This document shows positions 8,846-17,578 of a stretch of DNA of 64,000 nucleotides, in pieces. Numbering within the stretch: position 1 is the stretch's first letter; the number at the start of each line of letters is the position of its first letter. Below the pieces are notes generated by a model. That model was given only the letters and a program-made list of their open reading frames with translations. It had not been told where the DNA came from and did no database searches. Location of the stretch: assembly GCA_021741585.1 (NCBI GenBank), contig JAIOXN010000003.1, positions 1 through 64,000 of the forward strand, read 5' to 3'. This DNA comes from Aquiluna sp. GTDB lineage: Bacteria; Actinomycetota; Actinomycetes; Actinomycetales; Microbacteriaceae. The position numbers and the translations under genes were made by a program.

Positions 8846-10876
8846 ATGAGACTTTCGATTCTTAGGCTGGCATTGACGGCTAGCCTTTTTCTATCCAGCA
8901 TGTTTGTCGTTTCTCCTGCCAGCGCAAACGGCTGCGGTGCATCTTCGGGAGGCCCTTTTGATGGCGGAGACGGGCTCTCGGCATCCCCATTCTTAGTGAG
9001 TACCGCGGCACAGCTACAGTCGATCGAGACCAATGCCTGTCTTGTCACCGGGTACCACTTCAAGCTAACTTCTGACATAAGTCTTGCTGGTCTATCCTGG
9101 ACCCCTGTTGGAACAAGCTCTGAGTTTACTAACGGTAGTTTTGACGGAGACTTTCACACCATATCTGGCCTAACAGTGAGCGGGGCAAAAGCTGGATTGT
9201 TTGGAACCTTGAATGGCATGACAATCAAGAACCTGAAAATCAAGGATTCCACGGTTGCAGCGACGAGCGGGGATGCAGGAGTAGTTGCTCACACAGTCAA
9301 GGGGACTACCTCCATTACTCAGGTCGAAATTGACGGTGCCACAATTACCGCTAACAACGGATCTGCTGGGGGTATTATTCCGAGGGTCGATGCTGGGGTG
9401 ACCTTGAGCATCACCAAAGTCTCTGTAGCTGGTTCGGTGGGTGCTACTTATCACGTGGGGGGAATTGTTGGTGAAATTCGTGGGACCACTATTTCAGACG
9501 CAGTTTTCTCCGGTTCACTTCAAAGCACTTCAGGTCGGGTTGGCGGGCTGGTGGGATACGGCTCAGGCACGAACTCAATTACAAAGGGCTATTCGACTGG
9601 AACAGTTTCGGGCGGGGCTTACAGGGGTGGCACCGTCGGACAAGTGGGGAGCTCCCCATCGCCTTTTACAAGCACATATTTCTTGGCTCAGGATGGACTG
9701 AACAGCCCATCCGACGGTGTATCAAAAACCACTCTTGAGCTTCAAACCATTGGAACTTTCGCCGCTCCTTGGAGCATCACAAACGATCTTTCTGCCATGC
9801 GAGCCGCTACAGCGACTGAAACCTGGTTCATCGATCCGGATATAAACGGCGGGTTGCCGATTCTAAGCTGGCAGTATTTCAACGGGTCATTTGAATGCAG
9901 TCCAGGCAGATATTCAGTTGATGGAAATCAGCCTTGCAACGTTGCTCCGGTAGGTAAGTTTGTGGCGACGTATGGAGCCACTGTGGCGACAGATTGCCCA
10001 GCTGGAACATTCGCAGAGAACGAACAGTCGGTTGCCTGCACCCAGGCGCCAGTCGGTTACTACGTGGCGCAAGCGGGTTCCTCAGCGTCAGTGGTCTGTC
10101 CAGTTGGAAGATATCAGCCATTTGAAGGGGCAACCGCCTGCCTAGTTGCTGACCCTGGCCGATTTGTTGACGTAACGGGTGCGAGCTCCCAAATTCTCTG
10201 CCCTGTCGGAACCTACCAGCCAAACGCCGGCAGTTACGAATGCGTAATCGCTGACCCAGGCTATTTCGTGGCAAGCGTTGGAAGTGTCGTGCAAACAGTT
10301 TGTGCACCGGGTTTTGTTTCGGAGGCTCTCGCAAGCTCCTGCTATAAAGCCGCATCATCTGCAAGACCATACACAGGGCCATCAAGCATTATCGTCAGCA
10401 AGAGTGCTCCTGCAAACGGAACCGGTTTTGCAACTGGTGACAACCTAGGCAGCATCGATGCTGTCTTTGTTGGCGGGATACAAACTACATTTGAGGTGAC
10501 TGAGGAAGGAACACTAACCTTTGCGATCCCTGAGATTGTTCCTGGCAACTATGCGGTCAAGTTCTTCATATCTGAAAACTCTGTCTACTTAACCTCTTAT
10601 GTTGACATAGTCGCAGGTGTTCGAGCAGTGGCAAACGATGCCGCAAGGGTCAACGCAGGTTCCTTCAAGGGCTATGTTGCTCTCTATGCCAAGGGATATG
10701 AGGGTAAGCGCCTGAGTGCCAAGGTTGGAAAAGATTGGGTGATTATTCCAAGCATTCCGGCTGCAACCAATGATCTTTATCGAGTCGTTGAATACACAGG
10801 CGCTGGAGTTGATGTTGCGGTCAAGATTTATATTGACCGGGTTCTTCGGGAAACTGTGGATCTGACCACTCGATAG
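8846..10876 (+). CDS. Secreted GLUG and Cys-rich repeat protein with tail domain
   Basis: This is a 676-residue mosaic protein. Signal peptide: MRLSILRL, hydrophobic core, SPASANG. Residues about 60-330 contain a beta-helix-like region with GLUG-type motifs (SGLTVSGAKAGLFG, VGGIVGE, VGGLVGYGSG, KGYSTGTVSGG), a style known from adhesins and surface proteases. About 350-505 has four to five Cys-rich units (C-P-x-G-x-Y/F ... C-x2-A-x-G-Y/F-F-V) resembling the ephrin-receptor/GCC2-GCC3 type. A TIG-like domain (about 510-590) and a full tail domain (VNAGSFKGYVALYAKG to DLTTR) complete it. It is likely exported and disulfide-rich; function is not known. The ribosome binding site is weak (GGGT). Confidence 0.86.
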   Translation: MRLSILRLALTASLFLSSMFVVSPASANGCGASSGGPFDGGDGLSASPFLVSTAAQLQSIETNACLVTGYHFKLTSDISLAGLSWTPVGTSSEFTNGSFDGDFHTISGLTVSGAKAGLFGTLNGMTIKNLKIKDSTVAATSGDAGVVAHTVKGTTSITQVEIDGATITANNGSAGGIIPRVDAGVTLSITKVSVAGSVGATYHVGGIVGEIRGTTISDAVFSGSLQSTSGRVGGLVGYGSGTNSITKGYSTGTVSGGAYRGGTVGQVGSSPSPFTSTYFLAQDGLNSPSDGVSKTTLELQTIGTFAAPWSITNDLSAMRAATATETWFIDPDINGGLPILSWQYFNGSFECSPGRYSVDGNQPCNVAPVGKFVATYGATVATDCPAGTFAENEQSVACTQAPVGYYVAQAGSSASVVCPVGRYQPFEGATACLVADPGRFVDVTGASSQILCPVGTYQPNAGSYECVIADPGYFVASVGSVVQTVCAPGFVSEALASSCYKAASSARPYTGPSSIIVSKSAPANGTGFATGDNLGSIDAVFVGGIQTTFEVTEEGTLTFAIPEIVPGNYAVKFFISENSVYLTSYVDIVAGVRAVANDAARVNAGSFKGYVALYAKGYEGKRLSAKVGKDWVIIPSIPAATNDLYRVVEYTGAGVDVAVKIYIDRVLRETVDLTTR

Positions 10877-10980
10877 TCGACAGATAACAAACACCCCACA
10901 AGTTTGCAGGCTCCAATTCAAGGGCCTCCGCCATGCTCATTAGACTGCAATTTGGTCCAAAAAGTATTAGGGAATAGCAG

Positions 10981-11952
10981 ATGAATCTCGAATCGACCCT
11001 TCAACGCGAATTTGCTGGCGATAACTGGAACGTGAATGTTGCAAGGTATTCCAATGAGCTGGAAGTGGCAAGCATTGGAGATACCAAGGCATTCGACATG
11101 ATTGCCAGTGTTACCAAGATTTACACAGCTGCGATTTACCTTCGTCTAGAGGAGCTTGGCGAGATAAGCCTGGATGATCCAGTTGGTAGGTGGCTGCCGG
11201 AAGAAGCCAGGCAGCTGTCTTTTGCCAAGTCCCAAGGTGTACTTTCTCTAAGGCATCTATTGAGCCACAAATCTGGGATACCCAACTATTACAAAAACCT
11301 GGCGCTCACCAAGAAACACACTGAAGCGCAAATTTCGGACGACCCTGGCTGGAACTTTGAGACCGCAATGGAGCTTGCAAGAAAAGGCAAATCGAAACCT
11401 TTTCCAACTAAACGAGCTCATTACTCATTTACCAACTATCAGCTTCTGGACAGGATATTGGAGCAGGTGGCAGGTGGGTTTGAGTCATCACTTCGAGAGC
11501 TAATCACTCGGCCGTTGGATTTGAGAGAAACCTGGCTGCTGACCAAAAACAATCTTCAGGATTTTGACAAGACTACGCAATTGCATTTTGGTGATATTTC
11601 CTATTTGGGCTCAAGGAGGCTTGCTTCGTTAGGTGCCGAGGGCGGTCTAATCGCATCGCAGACCGATGTTGCAAGATTTTTGTCTGCACTTTTTCAGGAC
11701 CAGGTCATCACAAATGCAATGGGCAAGATGCTTGAAGAAACAAGTGCACTGTTTCCGGGCGTCAGATATGGCCTGGGTCTGATGAAGTTTTCAAAGTTTG
11801 TTTCTGGGAAAGACGGTGTTGTTGGTCATTTAGGAGCAACTGGCTCTTTGGCGGCATATGACCCAAACACAGGTACCTCAGTTGCACTGGCCACTAATCA
11901 GTTCAAGGCAGGTCAAAAGTCACTGCGAGCCCTGAGGCTATTGCTGAAGTGA
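10981..11952 (+). CDS. Serine beta-lactamase-fold hydrolase (S12/class C family)
   Basis: This is a 323-residue protein without a signal peptide, preceded by AGGGAA. It has the S-x-x-K nucleophile motif (ASVTKIYTA), the HLLSHKSGIPNY segment typical of the family, and the third motif as GHLGATGS. The second motif, normally Y-x-N, reads Y-S-F (HYSFTNYQLL), a substitution of the conserved Asn. The family includes beta-lactamases, D,D-peptidases, esterases and transacylases; a cytoplasmic member beside adenylate-forming ligases could be an esterase or acyltransferase acting on their product, which is inference. It opens the cluster that runs to about 21363. Confidence 0.85.
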   Translation: MNLESTLQREFAGDNWNVNVARYSNELEVASIGDTKAFDMIASVTKIYTAAIYLRLEELGEISLDDPVGRWLPEEARQLSFAKSQGVLSLRHLLSHKSGIPNYYKNLALTKKHTEAQISDDPGWNFETAMELARKGKSKPFPTKRAHYSFTNYQLLDRILEQVAGGFESSLRELITRPLDLRETWLLTKNNLQDFDKTTQLHFGDISYLGSRRLASLGAEGGLIASQTDVARFLSALFQDQVITNAMGKMLEETSALFPGVRYGLGLMKFSKFVSGKDGVVGHLGATGSLAAYDPNTGTSVALATNQFKAGQKSLRALRLLLK

Positions 11953-12038
11953 CAGTTGGTGACCAGTAACGCCCAGCAAGCTCATGCGTTTCAGCGGGCT
12001 AGGATATTGCAATTGGCCCCGCGAATAAGAGTTAGAAA

Positions 12039-12998
12039 ATGGAGCACGCAACTTTGCTAAAAATTTCACGTTTCATAGCGCTGGCTGGCGTTGCCGCTAT
12101 GTTCCTTGCTGGATGCACACCGACCTCGAGTGAGCAAGAATCTGGCTCAGATCCTCTGGTGTTTGTAGGTGTCCCGGTGGATGAATCGCAAGATATTGCC
12201 GAGAGCTACCGATTGATGATGAATCTGATTTCAGAGGCAACCGGTCGCGACGTGGAGTTCTATCAGTCACAAGATTACGGAACATCCACAGAAGCTTTAA
12301 TTGCCGGCAAAGTTGATGTTTCGCTGCTGTCGGTCTTCTCATACGTGCTTGCGACGTCAAGAACTGAAAGCATTGAACTTTTGGGAACAGTTGCCCGTGA
12401 TGGCGGAGACTTGCCCGGTGCATACGCATATGGAATCAAGGGCGCCGGAGATGCTTCTATTCAAGATCTAGAGGACTTGAGAGGCAAAACGGTTTGCTAC
12501 TCAGACCCGGGTTCAGGTGTCGGATACTTCTGGCCCGCGTACTCTATGGACGAGGTTGGAATTGATTTTGATCCGGTTGAGTCAAAGGATTACAAAGCTG
12601 TTTTCGCCGGGACATTCCCTCAAGTTGCTGCAAACGTGTCCAATGGAGATTGTGACGCTGGATTTTTGCTAGATGCTATCTACGACACCGCACTACCCAA
12701 CTCGGATTTAGTGGATATGGATTCAATTGAGAAGTTCTGGACCTCGCCAGTTCTTCCTGGACTAGCTCTAGTTGTTAACTCTGATGCGATCAGTGAAGCG
12801 GATGCGGAGAAGATTAAGCAGAAGATGCTAACCCTCGGCAACAAAACAGCTTTGGTTGCAGAGGGGATTTGCGAGTCGGAGGGTGAATGCGCATTCTTAT
12901 CCAGCGCAGCCTGGGGTTTTGTTGAGTCCACGGATTCTTTTTACGATCCTCTCCGAGAGCTCTGTGGAAGACTTGAAATAGAACAATGCAGCAAATAG
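12039..12998 (+). CDS. PhnD-type substrate-binding lipoprotein of an ABC importer
   Basis: This is a 319-residue protein with a lipoprotein signal (FLAGC lipobox near residue 25). It has the PhnD/SsuA/transferrin-type fold features: VGVPVDES at the first strand, an EALIAGKVDVSLL segment, and DLRGKTVCYSDPGSGVGY after the hinge. The family binds phosphonate, phosphite or related anions and also other small ligands, so the substrate cannot be read from sequence. The C-terminal part holds several Cys (CESEGEC, LCGRLEIEQC) that may form disulfides. The matching ATPase and permease genes are not adjacent but lie at 17571-19881, with ligase genes in between. It ends 10 nt before the first ligase start. 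Confidence 0.85.
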   Translation: MEHATLLKISRFIALAGVAAMFLAGCTPTSSEQESGSDPLVFVGVPVDESQDIAESYRLMMNLISEATGRDVEFYQSQDYGTSTEALIAGKVDVSLLSVFSYVLATSRTESIELLGTVARDGGDLPGAYAYGIKGAGDASIQDLEDLRGKTVCYSDPGSGVGYFWPAYSMDEVGIDFDPVESKDYKAVFAGTFPQVAANVSNGDCDAGFLLDAIYDTALPNSDLVDMDSIEKFWTSPVLPGLALVVNSDAISEADAEKIKQKMLTLGNKTALVAEGICESEGECAFLSSAAWGFVESTDSFYDPLRELCGRLEIEQCSK

Positions 12999-13008
12999 GT
13001 GACCTCAA

Positions 13009-14448
13009 TTGGCTATAGCCCAAGGTCCTAGGGGGCTCTTTGGAATCTTGGAGCGAGCCTGCCAGGTATCTCCAGACTCTAAGGCCTTGGTCAGCGCCAG
13101 GATGACCTTCAGCTATCAGGAACTTCTAAATTCCAGCATCATTTTTGCGAAGTTCTTGAGGGGACTGGGCCTAACAAAAGGAGATCGCTTTTGGGCAGCG
13201 TTGCCTGCGGAGCTGAGCGTCATAATGAACTTTGCTGCCGCCCACGAGGGCTTAGTCATGGTTCCACATGTCCCCAGTTACAAAAACCCTGAAAGGTTGG
13301 GCTGCAAGCGGCTTATTACTCAGCAGGTAATGGATGTATTTTACCCCATTGAACCAACGGCAATGACGCAAGAGCGGCTGGCAGAACTAGCCTCAGATGG
13401 GGAAGTTCTAGATTTCAGAGGTGATGATTCTGGGGATGAAATCTACCGCGCCTTCTTCACAAGTGGTACCACTGGAACTCCAAAGCCTGTTGCGTTGAGC
13501 TTGAACCAGCTAATAAGGCGTTCTCAGAACTTGCGAGAAATAGCTGGCATAGGACCAAAGCATTTGACTCTGCTCAGTCCGGATATTCAGCTTGGATCCC
13601 ACACAATGCTCTCAAATGTTATCCACGGAGAGACTTTCTTTCAGGCGCAAGCCGGCGTTGATGGCGCTACCTTGATCAGTAATTTCCAGATTGAGTCGTT
13701 GCTCACCTCGCCTGCAACACTTGCAGAACTACTGAGCACTGAAAAAGGTCGAGCCTCTCTAAAAAATCTTTCAAGGATTCAATTGACGGGGAGCATGCTA
13801 ACCAAAGAGCAGTTGGTGGCCCTGCGTAAGGAATTCGACGGTGAACTAGAAGTTCAATTCGGATCGGCAGAGTCTGGTGCCGTTGCAGTGCAAAAGGTAG
13901 GCAGAACGGTTTCCAAATCTTTGGGTCAAGTTTGCAGCTGGGCTGAAATCCAAGTGGTCGATGATCAGGCGCTTGAGTTGACTGATGGCGAGATTGGCCA
14001 CATCAGGATTAAGAGTCGGGACATCGTTCAGAACTATTTTGATGATCAATCAGATTCCCCTTTGAAAGACGGTTGGTTTTATGGTGGCGATCTAGGGCTC
14101 GTCACATCCAATGGAGAAATCTTCATCACTGGTAGATCTAGCGAAAGGATAAACGTCGGCGGGGTAAAACTCTCGCCCGAAGATGTTGAGAGTCTTATCA
14201 GGGAGCACTACCCATTCGATGATCTGGCGGTGTTTGGAACCAAAGATAAGCAGGGAGTTCCAGTGGTTGGCTTGGCCTTTGTCGCTTCGCAGAAGCCAGA
14301 CGTTGAATCACTTCACAGAAAACTTCGCCAGGAGCTTGGCGCCAGGGCACCAACGGCCATTTTCCGGGTTCACAAGATCCCTAGAAATGAACTTGGGAAG
14401 GTTATGCGGCTTGAATTGACTCAAGCGTTTGAAAAGAGCATAAGTTAG
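13009..14448 (+). CDS. Adenylate-forming ligase 1 (ANL superfamily)
   Basis: This is a 479-residue protein starting at TTG with AGGTGA 6 nt upstream. Class I adenylation motifs are intact: FFTSGTTGTPKP (A3), GSAESG (A5), YGGDLG (A7), ITGRSSERINVGGVKLSP (A8) and the catalytic Lys in RNELGKVMR (A10). Such enzymes activate carboxylates as acyl-adenylates and pass them to CoA, a carrier protein or an amine; no carrier-protein gene is nearby. It is closely linked to the binding-protein gene (10 nt), and two paralogs lie further down the cluster. The substrate is unknown, and it is shorter than typical long-chain acyl-CoA synthetases. Confidence 0.85.
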   Translation: MAIAQGPRGLFGILERACQVSPDSKALVSARMTFSYQELLNSSIIFAKFLRGLGLTKGDRFWAALPAELSVIMNFAAAHEGLVMVPHVPSYKNPERLGCKRLITQQVMDVFYPIEPTAMTQERLAELASDGEVLDFRGDDSGDEIYRAFFTSGTTGTPKPVALSLNQLIRRSQNLREIAGIGPKHLTLLSPDIQLGSHTMLSNVIHGETFFQAQAGVDGATLISNFQIESLLTSPATLAELLSTEKGRASLKNLSRIQLTGSMLTKEQLVALRKEFDGELEVQFGSAESGAVAVQKVGRTVSKSLGQVCSWAEIQVVDDQALELTDGEIGHIRIKSRDIVQNYFDDQSDSPLKDGWFYGGDLGLVTSNGEIFITGRSSERINVGGVKLSPEDVESLIREHYPFDDLAVFGTKDKQGVPVVGLAFVASQKPDVESLHRKLRQELGARAPTAIFRVHKIPRNELGKVMRLELTQAFEKSIS

Positions 14449-14480
14449 CAATAAATTTCTCCGTTGCTGTGCGAACAATA

Positions 14481-14496
14481 TGTACGGATATCCGTA
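14481..14496. promoter_or_regulatory. Candidate operator, TGTACGGATATCCGTA
   Basis: It contains the perfect 12-bp palindrome ACGGATATCCGT, about 66 nt before the TTG start at 14562. The same 16 bases occur with two differences on the opposite strand at 25332-25347, upstream of another gene. Palindromy plus recurrence suggests a shared regulator; its identity is unknown. Confidence 0.4.
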
Positions 14497-14561
14497 AGGT
14501 GTGAACACTCTGGCATAACAGGTTGCTACCATTGGGGGGACAGTAAACGTGAGGATTCCAA

Positions 14562-16058
14562 TTGTCGAAGCATGCAAAGAAAACATCCTTTTCCACCAAG
14601 GTGACTGCTGGTCTGGGCATCTCAACATTGGCGTTGGCCCCAGTTGTTGCAAACTCCTCCATAAGTCAGGCAGCTGACTGTGATTCGGCCCTTACTTTTT
14701 CCAGCCTGTCTAATGCGACCAAGACCACCACTGCTCTTTCAGGGGGGCTTTGTGAGGTAAAAATTGAGGCCGAAAACGCAAATGATGCGTACGGCGCGGG
14801 ATTCGATTTTGAGCTCAATGCTGAAGTTCAAAAAATCGGAATATTGCTTGTTGGCACGGGGGCAAATGCAGACGCGGGTGGGGCCACATATACTTCTGGA
14901 CACGGCGGGCAATTGGTTTATTCGGAAGCCGCAAACACCTTCACGGTTGGCACTAGTTATTCCGGGTACTTCGGCTTGGGTGGAGAGGAGGCATTCGTTA
15001 AAGAATCAGATGCTTCCGAGTTTTTGCTCAGCACTGGAGTCGCAAATTCCGCACCTTACCATTACAGCATCGATCAAAGTACCAACGAGCCCGAGATCCC
15101 CTCGTATCCGCGTAGCGTAGAGTTTCTCGGCGGCGCCATAGCCCTCTCAGCAGGAACAGGATCGACAGCGCCATCGGACCAAACAGGGTTTCCATATTCA
15201 GGTGGCTCAGGAATCTCAATGGCTGAATTGGTAACAAATGATCAGGCAGATGAAAGTTTGTGGCCATCAGGCGGCACTACTGCTATCGAATTTGGTGCGG
15301 GTGGTTCGATTATTAACTCCGGCACAATTCCAAGCGACCTACCCGCAGGAACTGGTGGTTGGGTGAGATATTTCGACGATGTCAACGACAACATATCTGC
15401 ATCTGGCACTCCAGGAACCATCATCTTCAGGTTCTTGCTAGCCGGTAGCGACCCTGTGGCTGTTAGGCAGGTGACCTACGAGGGCCCAATCAACCTAGTA
15501 ACCCAAGTAAAGGCTCCGGTAAATAACTTTGCAGTAGCAACCGGAAAGAGACTCGACACCATCACCAGAGTGAGGGTCGGTGGAGTTGAAGTTCCATTCG
15601 AGCTATTGCCAGATGGCAAGCTCAAGTTCAACACTCCAGATTTGCAGCCTGGAACATACCAAGTCAGATATGAGGTTGGAGGAACTCTAACCCTCACCGG
15701 TTCGATCGCTTTGACAGAGAACAAGCTGGTTTCACCAAGCGAATCCTCATATCTAGTTTCTAAGTTGTTTGCTAACTTCGGTGGTGACTTGTTTGGTGTG
15801 ACGAGTGCGGATTCCAGTGCTATTAAGAATTTCATCCAGGATTATGACGGCATCACAAACATCACCTGTGTTGGAAGCACTTCAGGAGTCCCAGCAGTTG
15901 CTACCGACGAAGCTTTAGCAAAGGCCCGAGCACAGAACTCTTGTGACCTGGTCGAGTCTTTAGTTCCAGGAGCAAAGGTTAAGGTGTTGACTTCAACCGG
16001 TAAGGGCATTGGCCAAAATTACCGCAGTGTGAGGATCTTCATCAGGGGAAATAACTAA
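14562..16058 (+). CDS. Secreted protein with TIG-like and C-terminal OmpA-like domains
   Basis: This is a 498-residue protein, TTG start with GAGGATT upstream, and a signal peptide whose hydrophobic stretch (ISTLALAPVVA) follows a Lys-rich start. Residues about 40-300 are a module I do not recognise, rich in Gly/Ser/Ala. About 305-390 is the TIG-like domain (YEGPINLV... LDTITRVRVGG... PGTYQVRY). The C-terminus (about 400-498) resembles an OmpA-type peptidoglycan-binding domain: ITCVGSTSG, then AKARAQNSCDLV and RSVRIFIRG. It has this domain where the upstream family has the tail domain, suggesting alternative surface-retention modules. It sits between two ligase genes, 113 and 59 nt from them. 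Confidence 0.82.
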   Translation: MSKHAKKTSFSTKVTAGLGISTLALAPVVANSSISQAADCDSALTFSSLSNATKTTTALSGGLCEVKIEAENANDAYGAGFDFELNAEVQKIGILLVGTGANADAGGATYTSGHGGQLVYSEAANTFTVGTSYSGYFGLGGEEAFVKESDASEFLLSTGVANSAPYHYSIDQSTNEPEIPSYPRSVEFLGGAIALSAGTGSTAPSDQTGFPYSGGSGISMAELVTNDQADESLWPSGGTTAIEFGAGGSIINSGTIPSDLPAGTGGWVRYFDDVNDNISASGTPGTIIFRFLLAGSDPVAVRQVTYEGPINLVTQVKAPVNNFAVATGKRLDTITRVRVGGVEVPFELLPDGKLKFNTPDLQPGTYQVRYEVGGTLTLTGSIALTENKLVSPSESSYLVSKLFANFGGDLFGVTSADSSAIKNFIQDYDGITNITCVGSTSGVPAVATDEALAKARAQNSCDLVESLVPGAKVKVLTSTGKGIGQNYRSVRIFIRGNN

Positions 16059-16117
16059 TCGCTGTTATCTAGTTCCTCCTGGGAATAGCTGGAAAACCTA
16101 GTTAGGGGAGGTTGGCA

Positions 16118-17578
16118 ATGGCAATCTCTTTTAGACGCATCGAAGAGTCAGTATTTAGCTCTCTGGCTAGTTGGGCCAGAAGGCAACCGAACGCAAAATG
16201 CTTGTCTCTACCCGAAGGTGACTTCGCATACGAGCAGGTGCACCAGGATGTGGTCAAACTTGCATCTCGCTTGGCTTCTAGGGGAGTTGGACAAGGTCAA
16301 TACCTCGCTGTTGAGGGTGACAGATATTTTCAAATTATTGGTGCCCTTGCCATAGGTGCACTCGGTGCTGCCAGCGCCACGCTCCCTGGTGATTTGGATT
16401 CAAAGCTCATTGTCCAAAGGCACTTTGACTATGTGCTAGCGGAGTCCGCAGCGCCGGTTCTGGCGAAAATTCGACACATCCAAGTCGATCTCCAAGGCTT
16501 GGAGTCAGGCAACAAAGGTTCCGAGATAGTCGAGTTAGCAAAAACAGATCTTGGTCTTCCATATCGAGTTTCATTCACGAGCGGATCCACGGGGAAACCA
16601 AAGGCGCTGGTCGGCTCGCAGCGTGATGTGCTAATTAGAGGGAAGTTGGCCGGGGGAAACACCAAAAACCATGTGACTTTGAGCTTCTTCCCGCTCCAAA
16701 GCTCGTTGGGCCTTTACCGGGTTTCAGACGCAATTTCCTCTGGTGGGACCTATCTGAGCATCGGTAATTTGGACTTCACCTTCAATCAAATTGAGAAGTG
16801 GGGAGTCACGGCTCTCACCCTCTCACCAGTTTCCCTAAGAAGATTCATTGAAGATTGCCAATCGAGAGGCAAGCGGTTGCAACAAATTGAGCTAATCCAT
16901 ACCACGGGAGCACCTCTTGAAGTCAGTCTCGAAAGGAAAGCCGCAGAGTTTTTTCAATGTGATGTTCAAACCGTTTATGGGTCTGTTGAAGTTGGGCGGG
17001 TTGCGATTTCAAGCACGGCCAGGGTTTCTTTAGAGGATCAAGGTCCAGTACTGAAGGGAATGACTGTCGAGATCGTTGACGATCATGGGAATCCGGTGAG
17101 GCGCGGTGAGCCTGGTTTCGTAAGACTTAAGAGTCCGACCATGGCAGACGGATATCTGTTTACTGAGGATCAAGACCAATCTTCGTTTCGAGACGGATTT
17201 TTCTATCCTGGCGATAAGGGTTTGATAGCACTGGATGGAAGGTTAGAAGTTTTTGGGAGAACGGATGAGGTTGCAAATCTAGGTGGCGTGAAAATAAACC
17301 TTTCTGAAGTGGAGGAATATTGCAGAAAAGTTCTTGATTTGATCGAGTGTTGTGCATTCACCTGGAACGATCACAATGAGGAATTGCAGCTTGGGCTTGC
17401 CTACACAAACCCAAATGGTCTTGATGCTGAGAGTGTTTCAAGCACGCTCATGATGGGTTTTGCCTCGTTAGCCCCGTCCACGTATTTGGAATTAGAAAGA
17501 CTCCCGTTGACGTCAAACGGGAAACCCGATCGACAAGAATTAAGACGTATGGCTCAAGCCCAAACAGGTAATGTTTAG
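16118..17578 (+). CDS. Adenylate-forming ligase 2 (ANL superfamily)
   Basis: This is a 486-residue protein. The ATG at 16118 is chosen over the TTG at 16112 because the strong AGGGGAGG lies 6 nt before it. Motifs: VSFTSGSTGKPKAL (A3), YGSVEVG (A5), YPGDKG (A7), VFGRTDEVANLGGVKINL (A8), LTSNGKPDR with the A10 Lys. It should activate a carboxylate with ATP, as ligase 1. Its 3' end overlaps the ABC ATPase gene by 8 nt, implying translational coupling of a ligase with the importer. Substrate unknown. Confidence 0.85.
   Translation: MAISFRRIEESVFSSLASWARRQPNAKCLSLPEGDFAYEQVHQDVVKLASRLASRGVGQGQYLAVEGDRYFQIIGALAIGALGAASATLPGDLDSKLIVQRHFDYVLAESAAPVLAKIRHIQVDLQGLESGNKGSEIVELAKTDLGLPYRVSFTSGSTGKPKALVGSQRDVLIRGKLAGGNTKNHVTLSFFPLQSSLGLYRVSDAISSGGTYLSIGNLDFTFNQIEKWGVTALTLSPVSLRRFIEDCQSRGKRLQQIELIHTTGAPLEVSLERKAAEFFQCDVQTVYGSVEVGRVAISSTARVSLEDQGPVLKGMTVEIVDDHGNPVRRGEPGFVRLKSPTMADGYLFTEDQDQSSFRDGFFYPGDKGLIALDGRLEVFGRTDEVANLGGVKINLSEVEEYCRKVLDLIECCAFTWNDHNEELQLGLAYTNPNGLDAESVSSTLMMGFASLAPSTYLELERLPLTSNGKPDRQELRRMAQAQTGNV

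Noticed and set aside
9879-10385. 168-codon minus-strand open frame
   Set aside because: Antisense shadow of the Cys-rich repeat part of the gene at 8846; Arg/Gln/Leu-rich composition typical of an antisense frame.
1-10876. Repeated blocks read as a CRISPR array or tandem DNA repeat
   Set aside because: The repeats are coding (tail domains), 1-2 kb apart and lack short regular repeat-spacer structure.
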